From positions 1 to 10,124 of the forward strand of contig JAKOWQ010000396.1 in assembly GCA_029781465.1 (NCBI GenBank): a DNA stretch of 10,124 bases, given 5' to 3'. This DNA is from Pseudomonadota bacterium. GTDB lineage: Bacteria; Pseudomonadota; Alphaproteobacteria; Sphingomonadales; Sphingomonadaceae. A program made the translations under genes and the position numbers. Of the stretch, positions 1 through 6,441 are shown piece after piece. The notes below the pieces were generated by a model. The model was not told the origin of the DNA. It made no database searches and was given only the letters and a program-made list of their open reading frames with translations. How positions within the stretch are numbered: position 1 is the first letter of the stretch; every line of letters begins with the position of its first letter.

Positions 1-255
1 CTTGACTGGCACGTTGCCCATGTCGGTTCGCGCGGCGAGTTCATCTGCGATTCCACCCCGGCCCGCAACGGCAGCGAGGCGCGGGCCAGGATGCACGGTG
101 CGCTTGAGCACGCGTTGCACCTGTTCCTCATCAACCGCGGCGTGCTGATCGCGCCGTTCCACAACATGACCCTGGTCAGCCCGGCCACCACGCAGGCGCA
201 GGTTGCGCGCCTTGCCGAAGTGCTGGATGACTGCCTCAAGACCCTGATCGGATGA
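1..255 (+). CDS. Class III aminotransferase, glutamate-1-semialdehyde-aminomutase-like (C-terminal 84 residues only)
   Basis: Frame 1 is open from the left edge to TGA at 253-255 and encodes the last 84 residues of a protein that begins outside the window. The segment LINRGVLIAPFHNMTLVSPA, followed by a helical tail rich in Ala, Leu and Asp, matches the C-terminal small domain of PLP-dependent class III aminotransferases of the glutamate-1-semialdehyde aminomutase type, often annotated 'aspartate aminotransferase family protein'. The catalytic lysine and PLP-binding region lie upstream and cannot be checked. Its stop overlaps the start of the PuuA-like gene (ATGA), so the two are probably co-transcribed and translationally coupled, which points to amine or polyamine nitrogen metabolism rather than haem synthesis. 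The substrate cannot be deduced from this fragment. Family is fairly sure; exact role unknown. Confidence 0.75.
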   Translation, partial: LDWHVAHVGSRGEFICDSTPARNGSEARARMHGALEHALHLFLINRGVLIAPFHNMTLVSPATTQAQVARLAEVLDDCLKTLIG

Positions 256-1643
256 CCACCATGACCGTGACCAGCTCAAACCACCGCGCCCTCGCCCAGG
301 AGGCCGAAGACTTCTTCGCCGCCAACCCCGATGTCGATGCGATCGACATAATCTTCACCAACATCTGCGGGGTGCCGCGCGGCAAGCGACTACGCCAGCA
401 CGAGGTCAAGGCGGTCTACCAGAGCGGCCGGTTCCTCCCTGGATCGGTACTGGTGGTGGACATCACCGGGCGTGACTGCGAGGAAACCGGGCTGGTCTGG
501 GAGGACGGTGACGCCGATCGCTATGTCTATCCCGTGCCCGGCACGCTGGTCCGCGCGCCCTGGCTGGGCGAAAACCACGCCCAGTTCCTGACCAGCTTCT
601 ACGAGCTGGACGGCACGCCCAACGATCTCGATCCGCGCCACGTGCTGGGCCGGGTGATCGATGGGCTGGCCGAAGAAGGGCTGACCCCGGTGGTAGCGGT
701 CGAGCTGGAATTCTATCTTTGCGACCTTGAGGATGGAAAGCCGGTTCCGGCCCGCGGGATGGTCACCGGCCATCGCTCGAGCGACATCCAGGTCTATGGC
801 CTGCGCGAAATGGAGGATCTCCAGCCCTTCTTCGACGATCTCTACGCGGCCTGCGACGAGCAGGGGCTGCCGCTGGAAAGCGGAATCTCTGAATATGCAC
901 CGGGCCAGTTCGAGTTCACCCTGCGCCACAAGCCCGACGCGCTACGCGCCACCGACGATGCGATCATGTACAAGCGGCTGGTCAAGGGCGTTGCGGTCGC
1001 CCACGGGCTTGAGGCGACCTTCATGGCCAAGCCCTTTGCCGAAACCGCCGGTTCGGGCATGCACCTGCACATCTCGATGGCCGACAAGGACGGCAACAAT
1101 GCCTTCGCCAGCGAAGACCCCGAAGGTACCCCGCTGCTGCGCCACGCGATCGGGGGGATGAAGGCTTGCCTCGCCGAATCGATGGCGATCTTTGCCCCCA
1201 ACGCCAATTCGTTCCGCCGCTTCAAGGCCAATTCCTATGCCCCGGTCGCGGCGACCTGGGGGGTCAACAACCGCACGGTTTCGCTGCGCATTCCCGCCGG
1301 TTCGCCAGCCTCGCGCCACGTCGAGCACCGCATCTGCGGGGCCGATGCTAACCCCTATCTGGCGGTTGCGGCGGTGCTCGCCGCGATGCTCCACGGCATT
1401 CGCGGACAGATCGACCCCGGCCCGGCGGTGGTCGGCAACGGCTATGAAGCCGAAGGCGATGACATCCGTCTGCCCAACCACTGGGCCGCGGCGATCGAGG
1501 CGTTCGAGAATTCCGAACTGATGAAGCGCTATCTGGGGGAACGCTTCGTACGCAACTATGCGGTGGTCAAGGGCGTGGAAATGGCGCGCTTCATGGCCGA
1601 GGTTACCCAGCTCGACTATGACTGGTACCTGCGCAACGCCTGA
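252..1643 (+). CDS. puuA: Gamma-glutamylputrescine synthetase (glutamine synthetase superfamily, PuuA-like)
   Basis: Predicted to join glutamate to putrescine or another amine with ATP in the cytosol, the first step of the gamma-glutamylated polyamine route. The 463-residue product is close to E. coli PuuA (about 472) and resembles it end to end. A short N-terminal beta-grasp part (about 25-115) carries DIIFTNICGVPRGKRL, and the catalytic domain follows. Visible active-site motifs are ELEFYL (E151, E153), SEYAPGQFEF (E214, E221), FMAKPF (K260), the HLH pair (H271, H273), NNRTVSLRIP (R341) and VEHRICGADANPYL (E358, R360). It ends YDWYLRNA, much like PuuA. The usual GNGxHxH loop reads GSGMHLH, so Asn is replaced by Ser at 268. 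Start 252 overlaps the upstream stop and suggests coupling; an in-frame ATG at 261 is an alternative, and neither has a good Shine-Dalgarno. The amine substrate could be something other than putrescine. It is not the housekeeping GlnA: it lacks GlnA's longer architecture and adenylylation region. Confidence 0.88.
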   Translation: MTTMTVTSSNHRALAQEAEDFFAANPDVDAIDIIFTNICGVPRGKRLRQHEVKAVYQSGRFLPGSVLVVDITGRDCEETGLVWEDGDADRYVYPVPGTLVRAPWLGENHAQFLTSFYELDGTPNDLDPRHVLGRVIDGLAEEGLTPVVAVELEFYLCDLEDGKPVPARGMVTGHRSSDIQVYGLREMEDLQPFFDDLYAACDEQGLPLESGISEYAPGQFEFTLRHKPDALRATDDAIMYKRLVKGVAVAHGLEATFMAKPFAETAGSGMHLHISMADKDGNNAFASEDPEGTPLLRHAIGGMKACLAESMAIFAPNANSFRRFKANSYAPVAATWGVNNRTVSLRIPAGSPASRHVEHRICGADANPYLAVAAVLAAMLHGIRGQIDPGPAVVGNGYEAEGDDIRLPNHWAAAIEAFENSELMKRYLGERFVRNYAVVKGVEMARFMAEVTQLDYDWYLRNA

Positions 1644-1683
1644 ATGCGCCCGGCGGCTTGAAGGATCGCCGGTCTTGTAGCAA

Positions 1684-1712
1684 CCTCTCCCCCGGGTTTT
1701 GAGAGGGAGAGG
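1684..1712 (+). promoter_or_regulatory. Inverted repeat enclosing the ribosome binding site of the DUF2189 gene
   Basis: CCTCTCCC at 1684-1691 is perfectly complementary to GGGAGAGG at 1705-1712, with a 13 nt loop. A second pairing of CCTCTC (1684-1689) with GAGAGG (1701-1706) is also possible. The right arm is the purine-rich Shine-Dalgarno for the GTG start at 1717, so folding would hide it. It lies in the 73 nt gap after puuA and could alternatively be a degenerate dispersed repeat or a weak terminator, although no T tract follows. The pairing is seen directly; any regulatory role is inference. Confidence 0.4.
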
Positions 1713-1716
1713 CACA

Positions 1717-2499
1717 GTGGTGGCACAAGGCCAGTCTCAGATCATTCCGGTTGCGATCGCGCGCGACCTGTCGCTGGGCGATCTGCGCCGGGCGCTCGGC
1801 GCGGGTTGGGCCGATTTTGCGAAGTGCCCCGGTTATGGGTTGTTCTTCGGGTCGATCTTCGTCGCCTCGGGGATTTTCCTCTACCTGGCCTTGTTCCGCT
1901 GGAACGAGGCGGAATGGCTGATCCCGGCCGCTGCGGGATTTCCGCTGCTGGCGCCCTTTGTCGCGGTCGGGCTCTACGAGGTCAGTCGCCGCCGCGAGGC
2001 CGGATTGCCGGTCACCTGGGGCGCGGTGCTGGGCGCGGTGCGCGGGCGCGGCGACGATCAGCTGCTGATGATGGGTGGGTTCGTGTTCGTGGGCTTCACC
2101 TTCTGGATGATCCTGGCCCACGGCATCTTCGCGATCTTCATGGCCGAATCGGGCGTGGGCAGCGAATCGCTGGCCCTGTTCACCACCTGGTCGGGGATCA
2201 TGATGCTGCTGGTCGGCACGGTGATCGGGGCGCTGGTGGCGCTGGTATTCTATGCGGTGACGGTGATCAGCCTGCCGATGCTGGTCGATCGCGATGTCGA
2301 TTTCCTCACCGCGATCATCGTCAGCCTGGCCTCGATCCGCGCCAATGCCTTCGTGCTGGTGGCCTGGGCAGCGGTGATCGCGGTGCTGCTGTTCGTGGCG
2401 ATGGTGCCGTTCTTCCTGGGCTTGCTGGTGGTGCTGCCGGTGCTGGGCCATGCCACCTGGCACCTCTATCGCCGGACCATCGCGGAGCCAGCGACCTAA
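1717..2499 (+). CDS. DUF2189 family integral membrane protein
   Basis: Function unknown. The product of about 260 residues is a polytopic inner-membrane protein with a short soluble N-terminus (about 1-37). Hydrophobic segments lie at roughly 40-61, 68-90, 115-142, 153-190 and 205-248; the last two are long enough to cross twice, giving about six or seven spans. The motif VISLPMLVDRDVDFLTAI followed by a C-terminal VVLPVLGHATWHLYRR is characteristic of DUF2189 proteins, which are common in alphaproteobacteria. I chose GTG at 1717 (next GTG at 1720) because the purine-rich stretch at 1703-1712 sits 4-8 nt before it. The frame extends to a TTG at 1699, which would lie inside that stretch and is unlikely. 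It follows puuA by 73 nt on the same strand and converges on the LysR gene with only 3 nt between stops. Whether it takes part in polyamine metabolism is unclear. Confidence 0.82.
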   Translation: MVAQGQSQIIPVAIARDLSLGDLRRALGAGWADFAKCPGYGLFFGSIFVASGIFLYLALFRWNEAEWLIPAAAGFPLLAPFVAVGLYEVSRRREAGLPVTWGAVLGAVRGRGDDQLLMMGGFVFVGFTFWMILAHGIFAIFMAESGVGSESLALFTTWSGIMMLLVGTVIGALVALVFYAVTVISLPMLVDRDVDFLTAIIVSLASIRANAFVLVAWAAVIAVLLFVAMVPFFLGLLVVLPVLGHATWHLYRRTIAEPAT

Positions 2500-2502
2500 T
2501 CC

Positions 2503-3399
2503 TTACCGGCGGTGCTGGTGCACAGTTTCCATGAACAGCGCGGCGGGCTCGCTGTGGCGGGTCAGGCGGCGCCAGGCCATACCGATATCCACCGTGGGCA
2601 GGCTTTCGCGGGTGCGCTTGGCGACGATCCGGTCGCCATCGAGGCTCCAGGGGCGATAGACCAGATCGGGCAGCAGCGTGATCCCCGCCCCGGTGCCGAC
2701 CAGGCTGCGCACCCCTTCCATGCTGCTGGTGCGCCAGGCGACGCGCGGCGGATGATCGAACTTTGACCAGATCCCGTCGATCAGCCCCTCCAGCTCGTCG
2801 AGCGCCAGCGCCACCAGCGCCTCGTTCTCAAGGTCGGCCAGGCTCAGCCCATCGACATCGGACAGCGGATGGCCCGGCGCCATCCAGGCGCGGCATTCGC
2901 TGCGCAACAGCACCTCGTGATCGATCGCGGAGCGCTGTTCCAGGTTGGAGACGATCAGCAGCGCCAGATCGAGCTCCCCTCCGACCAGCATGTGTTCGAC
3001 ATAGGCGCGCTTGTCCTCGACCAGCGCGATCTCGATCCGGGGGAACAGCCGCTGAAAGCGCGAGACGAGATCGGAAAGGAAATAGCCGGTAACCACCGGG
3101 GTCACCCCGATCCGCACTTTGCCCTCGGTCTGGTCCTGCTCGCGGCCTACCCCGCCCGCCATGTCGGCCACGGCATCGATGATCGAGCGGGCATGGCGCA
3201 GGAACTGCTGCCCCTCACGGGTCAGTGTCACCCCCTTGGCATGGCGATGAAACAGGCTGACCCCGGTTTCCAGTTCCAGCGTGCGCACCGCGTCGGTCAC
3301 CGCGCTTTGCGAAATGCCCACCGCGCTGGCCCCGCCCGAGACCGAGCGTGCCTCGGCCACGGCGATAAAATAGCGAATTTGGCGAAAAGTGATGTTCAT
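2503..3399 (-). CDS. LysR-type transcriptional regulator, probable regulator of the polyamine locus
   Basis: A 298-residue LysR-family DNA-binding regulator. The N-terminal winged helix-turn-helix (about 1-62) begins MNITFRQIRYFIAVAEARSV and contains the recognition helix region GISQSAVTDAVRTLELETG. The effector-binding domain (about 90-295) starts GKVRIGVTPVV and includes GTGAGITLLPDLV, typical of the substrate-binding fold. The frame remains open upstream to 3492, but ATG at 3399 gives the family's normal length and places the HTH at the usual distance from the N-terminus. A weak purine run lies about 14 nt upstream of this start and the nearer sequence has no clear Shine-Dalgarno. It is divergent from the transporter operon, the classic arrangement for a LysR protein controlling its neighbour. 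The inducer is probably a polyamine or a catabolite, but that is inference from position only. E. coli instead controls puu genes with the unrelated repressor PuuR. Confidence 0.9.
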   Translation of the reverse strand: MNITFRQIRYFIAVAEARSVSGGASAVGISQSAVTDAVRTLELETGVSLFHRHAKGVTLTREGQQFLRHARSIIDAVADMAGGVGREQDQTEGKVRIGVTPVVTGYFLSDLVSRFQRLFPRIEIALVEDKRAYVEHMLVGGELDLALLIVSNLEQRSAIDHEVLLRSECRAWMAPGHPLSDVDGLSLADLENEALVALALDELEGLIDGIWSKFDHPPRVAWRTSSMEGVRSLVGTGAGITLLPDLVYRPWSLDGDRIVAKRTRESLPTVDIGMAWRRLTRHSEPAALFMETVHQHRR

Positions 3400-3439
3400 C
3401 GGATTTTTCGATACCTCTCGGATTGCATAATCTACTGGC

Positions 3440-3451
3440 ATCGCGCGCGAT
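3440..3451. promoter_or_regulatory. 12 bp perfect palindrome, candidate LysR operator
   Basis: ATCGCGCGCGAT reads identically on both strands. It is centred near 3445.5, about 66 bp upstream of the transcription start expected from the promoter proposed at 3478-3505. That is where LysR proteins usually have their recognition site. A short CG-alternating palindrome can arise by chance in GC-rich DNA, so the position is more suggestive than the sequence itself. Confidence 0.3.
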
Positions 3452-3477
3452 AGAGGGCATTCTTGCCGCTTCGATGC

Positions 3478-3505
3478 TTGCAGCCGCGCCAAAGCGGGCT
3501 AGCAT
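3478..3505 (+). promoter_or_regulatory. Candidate promoter of the polyamine transporter operon
   Basis: TTGCAG at 3478-3483 (-35 like, 3 of 6) and TAGCAT at 3500-3505 (-10 like, 4 of 6) are separated by 16 bp. Transcription would start near 3512, leaving a leader of about 33 nt with its Shine-Dalgarno at 3531-3536. The match is modest, as is usual for activator-dependent promoters in GC-rich alphaproteobacteria. Confidence 0.3.
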
Positions 3506-3544
3506 TCCTGCCAGAAGCAACACCAGTTACGGGGACTTGGGCAT

Positions 3545-4657
3545 ATGACGAACCTTGCCAACCAGCGTGGAATGAAACTTGGCCGCCGCTCGCTCTTGCA
3601 GGCACTGGGCGTTGCGGCGGTGGGGATCAGCTTTGGCGGGCTGGCCGCTTGCTCGAAGGGCGGCGACGGCAAGATCGGCTCCACCGGCGAAGAGCCCAAG
3701 CTCAACTTCTACAACTGGGACACCTACATCGGCGAAACCACCCTGGCGGATTTCAAGGGCGCCAGCGGGATCGACGTGAACATGAGCCTGTTCGCCACCA
3801 ACGATGAACTGTTCGCCAAGCTGCGCGCGGGCAATCCGGGGTTCGACGTGATCGTGCCCTCGAACGATTTCGTCGAGCGGATGATCCAGTCCGACCTGAT
3901 CGTGCCGCTCGAACACGATCTGATCCCCAATATGAAGAACATCGACCCGACCTTCATCGACGTCGCCTACGATCCGGGCCGCAAGTATTCGATGCCCTAT
4001 ACCTGGCTGACGCTGGGGATCGGCTATCGCAAGAGCAAGGTGAAGGCCCGTCCCGACAGCTGGAAGGTGCTGTTCGATTCGGATGAGTACAAGGGCCGCA
4101 TCGCCCTGCTGTCCGAAGCCGGCGACGTGATCCGCCTGGCCGCCAAGTACCTTGGCAAGTCGGTCAACGGCCTGACCGAGGCCGACATCAAGCAGGTTGA
4201 GGCGATGCTGATCAAGCAGAAGCCCAACATCAAGGCGTTCCACGAGGACAACGGGCAGGATCTGCTGCTTTCGGGCGAAGTCGATCTGGTGCTCGAATAC
4301 AACGGCGACATTGCCCAGATCATGACCGAGGACGATGACATCGACTTCGTCCTGCCCAAGGAGGGCAGCCAGCTCAATTCCGATACGCTGTGCATTCCCA
4401 AGGGCGCCCCGCGGCCCAAGAATGCCCATGCCTTCATCAACTATCTGCTCGATGCGGAAGTCGGCAAGAAGATCACCGAAACGATCCTCTATCCCACGCC
4501 GAATGCCTCCGCCAAGGCACTGATGCCCGACAGCTACAAGAACAACCCGGTGATCTTCCCGCCGGCCGACCTGCTCGCCAAGTGCGAATACGCGGCTTAC
4601 AACGAGAAGCTCCAGCCGCTCTACGAAGACGCCTTCACCCGCATCCGCGCGGCCTGA
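3545..4657 (+). CDS. potF: Polyamine ABC transporter substrate-binding lipoprotein (PotD/PotF family)
   Basis: Binds putrescine, spermidine or a related amine outside the inner membrane and delivers it to the two permeases encoded downstream. The 370-residue length matches the family. Residues 11-36 form a signal with twin arginines (R14-R15 in LGRRSLLQ), a hydrophobic core and a lipobox LAAC ending at C36, so it looks like a Tat-type or twin-arginine-bearing Sec lipoprotein. The mature protein opens with NFYNWDTYIGETTLADF, the PotF/PotD N-terminal motif with ligand-contacting Trp, Asp and Tyr. Later segments VPSNDFVERM, LLSEAGDVIRLAAKYLG, EYNGDIAQIM, NSDTLCIPKGAP and ILYPTPNASA align by eye with the pocket-forming loops. 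Acidic residues are retained, but two aromatic positions of E. coli PotF appear changed (Trp to Tyr before GD, Phe to Asn two residues before the Asp of SDTL), so ligand preference may differ. It is first in its operon, with GGGGAC 8 nt upstream; M10 is an alternative start. Confidence 0.92.
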   Translation: MTNLANQRGMKLGRRSLLQALGVAAVGISFGGLAACSKGGDGKIGSTGEEPKLNFYNWDTYIGETTLADFKGASGIDVNMSLFATNDELFAKLRAGNPGFDVIVPSNDFVERMIQSDLIVPLEHDLIPNMKNIDPTFIDVAYDPGRKYSMPYTWLTLGIGYRKSKVKARPDSWKVLFDSDEYKGRIALLSEAGDVIRLAAKYLGKSVNGLTEADIKQVEAMLIKQKPNIKAFHEDNGQDLLLSGEVDLVLEYNGDIAQIMTEDDDIDFVLPKEGSQLNSDTLCIPKGAPRPKNAHAFINYLLDAEVGKKITETILYPTPNASAKALMPDSYKNNPVIFPPADLLAKCEYAAYNEKLQPLYEDAFTRIRAA

Positions 4658-4692
4658 AGCCGTAGCTGAGCCCTTCGGGTCGGGGAGCAACG

Positions 4693-5595
4693 ATGGAGGA
4701 CTGGAAAAGAAGCCGGGCACTGTTTGCCGCCGTCGCCACGGCGCCGCTGACCTGGCTCACGCTGTTCTTCATCGTCCCCATGGGGGTGATCTGGCTCTAC
4801 AGTTTCGGGACCAACGCCGGGCTGACCGAGATCGAGATCTCGGGCACGCTCGCCAACTACAAGAAGGCGCTCGAGCCGCTCTATCTGGGCATCTTCGCCA
4901 AATCGCTGGTGGTGGCCGGGATCACCACCGCGATCTGTCTGGTGGTGGGGTTTCCGGTTGCCCTGGCGATTGTTTTCGCCAGCGACAAATGGAAGCCCTG
5001 GCTCCTGCTGGGGATCATGCTGCCGTTCTGGACCAATCTGCTGATCCGCACCTATGCCCTGATGGCGGTGCTCAGAACCGAGGGCTATGCCAACCAGACG
5101 ATCGGCTGGCTGCATGACCGGTTCGGGAGCCTGCTGACGCTGGTGGGCCTCCCAGCCCCCGGCGCATACGAGCCCCTGCACCTGCTCTACAACAACTTCG
5201 CGGTGGTGCTGGGGCTGGTCTATGTCCACCTGCCCTTCATGGTCCTGCCGCTCTATGCCGCGCTCGACCGGCTCGATCGTTCGCTGATCGAGGCCAGCCT
5301 CGATCTGGGCGCGGGGCATTTGCGCACCCTGTTGCTGATTGTCGCTCCGCTGGCGGCTCCGGGGATCATCTCGGGGATCATCATCACCTTCGTTCCCGCG
5401 CTGGGTGCCTATCTCACCCCGGACCTGCTGGGCGGAACCGACAGCCAGATGATCGCCAACGTGATCGAGCGCCAGTTCAAGCGCGCCAACAACTGGCCGT
5501 TCGGCGCGGCGCTTTCGTTCCTGCTGATGTACGCCACCTTCATCGCCATCGCCATCCAGGCGCTCAAGGCCAAGCAAGCGGAGAAGCGCGGATGA
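4693..5595 (+). CDS. potH: Polyamine ABC transporter permease (PotB/PotH family)
   Basis: One of two inner-membrane channel subunits of the polyamine importer. The 300-residue protein has the six-span MetI-like permease pattern: spans near 11-36, 69-95, 103-125, 170-192, about 215-245 and 275-292. The cytoplasmic EAA loop, which docks onto the ATPase, reads EASLDLGAGHLRTLLLIVAP in the second half. The segment PFWTNLLIRTYALMAVL is typical of PotB/PotH. ATG at 4693 follows a GGGGAG Shine-Dalgarno (4682-4687) by 5 nt. The 35 nt gap after the binding-protein gene has no convincing terminator, so transcription should continue. Its stop overlaps the start of the next permease. The PotH name rather than PotB follows from the PotF-like partner and the catabolic genes nearby. 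Confidence 0.9.
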   Translation: MEDWKRSRALFAAVATAPLTWLTLFFIVPMGVIWLYSFGTNAGLTEIEISGTLANYKKALEPLYLGIFAKSLVVAGITTAICLVVGFPVALAIVFASDKWKPWLLLGIMLPFWTNLLIRTYALMAVLRTEGYANQTIGWLHDRFGSLLTLVGLPAPGAYEPLHLLYNNFAVVLGLVYVHLPFMVLPLYAALDRLDRSLIEASLDLGAGHLRTLLLIVAPLAAPGIISGIIITFVPALGAYLTPDLLGGTDSQMIANVIERQFKRANNWPFGAALSFLLMYATFIAIAIQALKAKQAEKRG

Positions 5596-6440
5596 AACTG
5601 CTTGGCAAGCGCGCGCCGGTCGCCCCGCTCGAATATACCCGCCGCTGGTCGATGCGGATCTGGGTCGGGCTGGTGCTGCTGTTCCTCTATACCCCGCTGA
5701 TCACGCTGGTGGCGTTCAGCTTCAACGACAGCCGCCGCAACATCGTCTGGCGGGGGTTCACTACCAAGTATTACGAAAAGGCACTGCACAACTCCAGCCT
5801 GATGGAGGCGCTGACCAATTCGATCACCATTGCCGCCCTGGCAACCGTGGTCAGCGTGGTGCTGGGAGCGCTGGCGGCGGTGCTGCTGTGGCGGTTCCGC
5901 TTTCCCACCAAGGCCGCCTGGGAGGGCGCGATGGCGCTGCCGATCGTGGTGCCCGAAATCTGCATGGGCGTTGCCATGCTGGCCTTCTTCGCCAGGCTCG
6001 ACCTGCCGCAGGATCTGCCCTGGCCGTTCGATCTTTCGCAGATTACCATCGCCCACATCACCTTCTGCTTCCCCTTCGTGGCGATGGTGGTGCGATCGCG
6101 CCTCACCAGCTTCAACCGCGAGGAAGAGGAAGCGGCCAAGGATCTGGGCGCGAGCGAATGGCAGGCTTTCCGCGACGTGCTGTTGCCGCACATGAAACCG
6201 GGGCTGATCGCCGGGGCCCTGCTGGCCTTTACGCTCAGCCTCGACGATTTCGTCATCACCTTCTTCACCTCGGGCCCGAACACCGTGACCTTCCCGGTCA
6301 AGGTATATTCGATGGTCCGCTTCTCGGTCACGCCCGAGGTCAACGCCGCGTCGGCGCTGGTCATCGCGCTGACCGTCCTGCTCACCACGATCGCGCTCAA
6401 GCTGCAAAGCCGCATGGGCACGCTCGCGCAAGGTCACTGA
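5592..6440 (+). CDS. potI: Polyamine ABC transporter permease (PotC/PotI family)
   Basis: Second channel subunit of the polyamine importer, 282 residues. The first span (about 22-45) ends in FLYTPLITLVAFSFNDS, a hallmark of PotC/PotI. Further spans lie near 77-102, 113-135, 150-168, 205-225 and 254-272. The EAA loop EEAAKDLGASEWQAFRDVLL is well kept, followed by SLDDFVITFFTSGP, also typical of the family. The start overlaps the potH stop by 4 nt (ATGA), with GGAGAAG at 5580-5586, suggesting coupled translation and equal stoichiometry of the two permeases. The ATPase gene begins one nucleotide after this stop. Confidence 0.9.
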   Translation: MKLLGKRAPVAPLEYTRRWSMRIWVGLVLLFLYTPLITLVAFSFNDSRRNIVWRGFTTKYYEKALHNSSLMEALTNSITIAALATVVSVVLGALAAVLLWRFRFPTKAAWEGAMALPIVVPEICMGVAMLAFFARLDLPQDLPWPFDLSQITIAHITFCFPFVAMVVRSRLTSFNREEEEAAKDLGASEWQAFRDVLLPHMKPGLIAGALLAFTLSLDDFVITFFTSGPNTVTFPVKVYSMVRFSVTPEVNAASALVIALTVLLTTIALKLQSRMGTLAQGH

Positions 6441-6441
6441 C

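Larger units (their letters stand above)
3400..3544. promoter_or_regulatory. Divergent control region between the LysR gene and the polyamine transporter operon
   Basis: This 145 bp spacer must hold the promoters for both the leftward LysR gene and the rightward transporter operon. Besides the palindrome and promoter listed separately, it contains TGC-N11-GCA at 3424-3440 and GCAT-N13-ATGC at 3457-3477, dyads of the loose kind bound by LysR regulators. None is a textbook T-N11-A box with long arms. A GGGGAC Shine-Dalgarno at 3531-3536 serves the binding-protein gene. The layout is certain; the individual sites are guesses. Confidence 0.6.

Noticed and set aside
1806..2534. Overlapping plus-strand frame (242 codons) within the DUF2189 gene
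   Set aside because: Gly/Arg-rich product in another frame of a clear membrane-protein gene; no domain.
3400..3492. Extended N-terminus for the LysR regulator (start at 3492 or 3441)
   Set aside because: Starting at 3399 gives the standard LysR length and HTH position. The extension would fill most of the divergent promoter region and has no better Shine-Dalgarno.
4666..4685. Possible terminator hairpin (CCCTTCGGG) between potF and potH
   Set aside because: Only two or three pairs close the loop and no T run follows, so it is too weak to call.
3527..4720. Minus-strand open frame (397 codons) opposite potF
   Set aside because: The plus-strand binding-protein gene has clear signal and family motifs; the antisense product has none.
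5360..5390. Short tandem-like GGGATCATC repeat
   Set aside because: It encodes GIISGIII in a membrane span of potH and is explained by the protein sequence.
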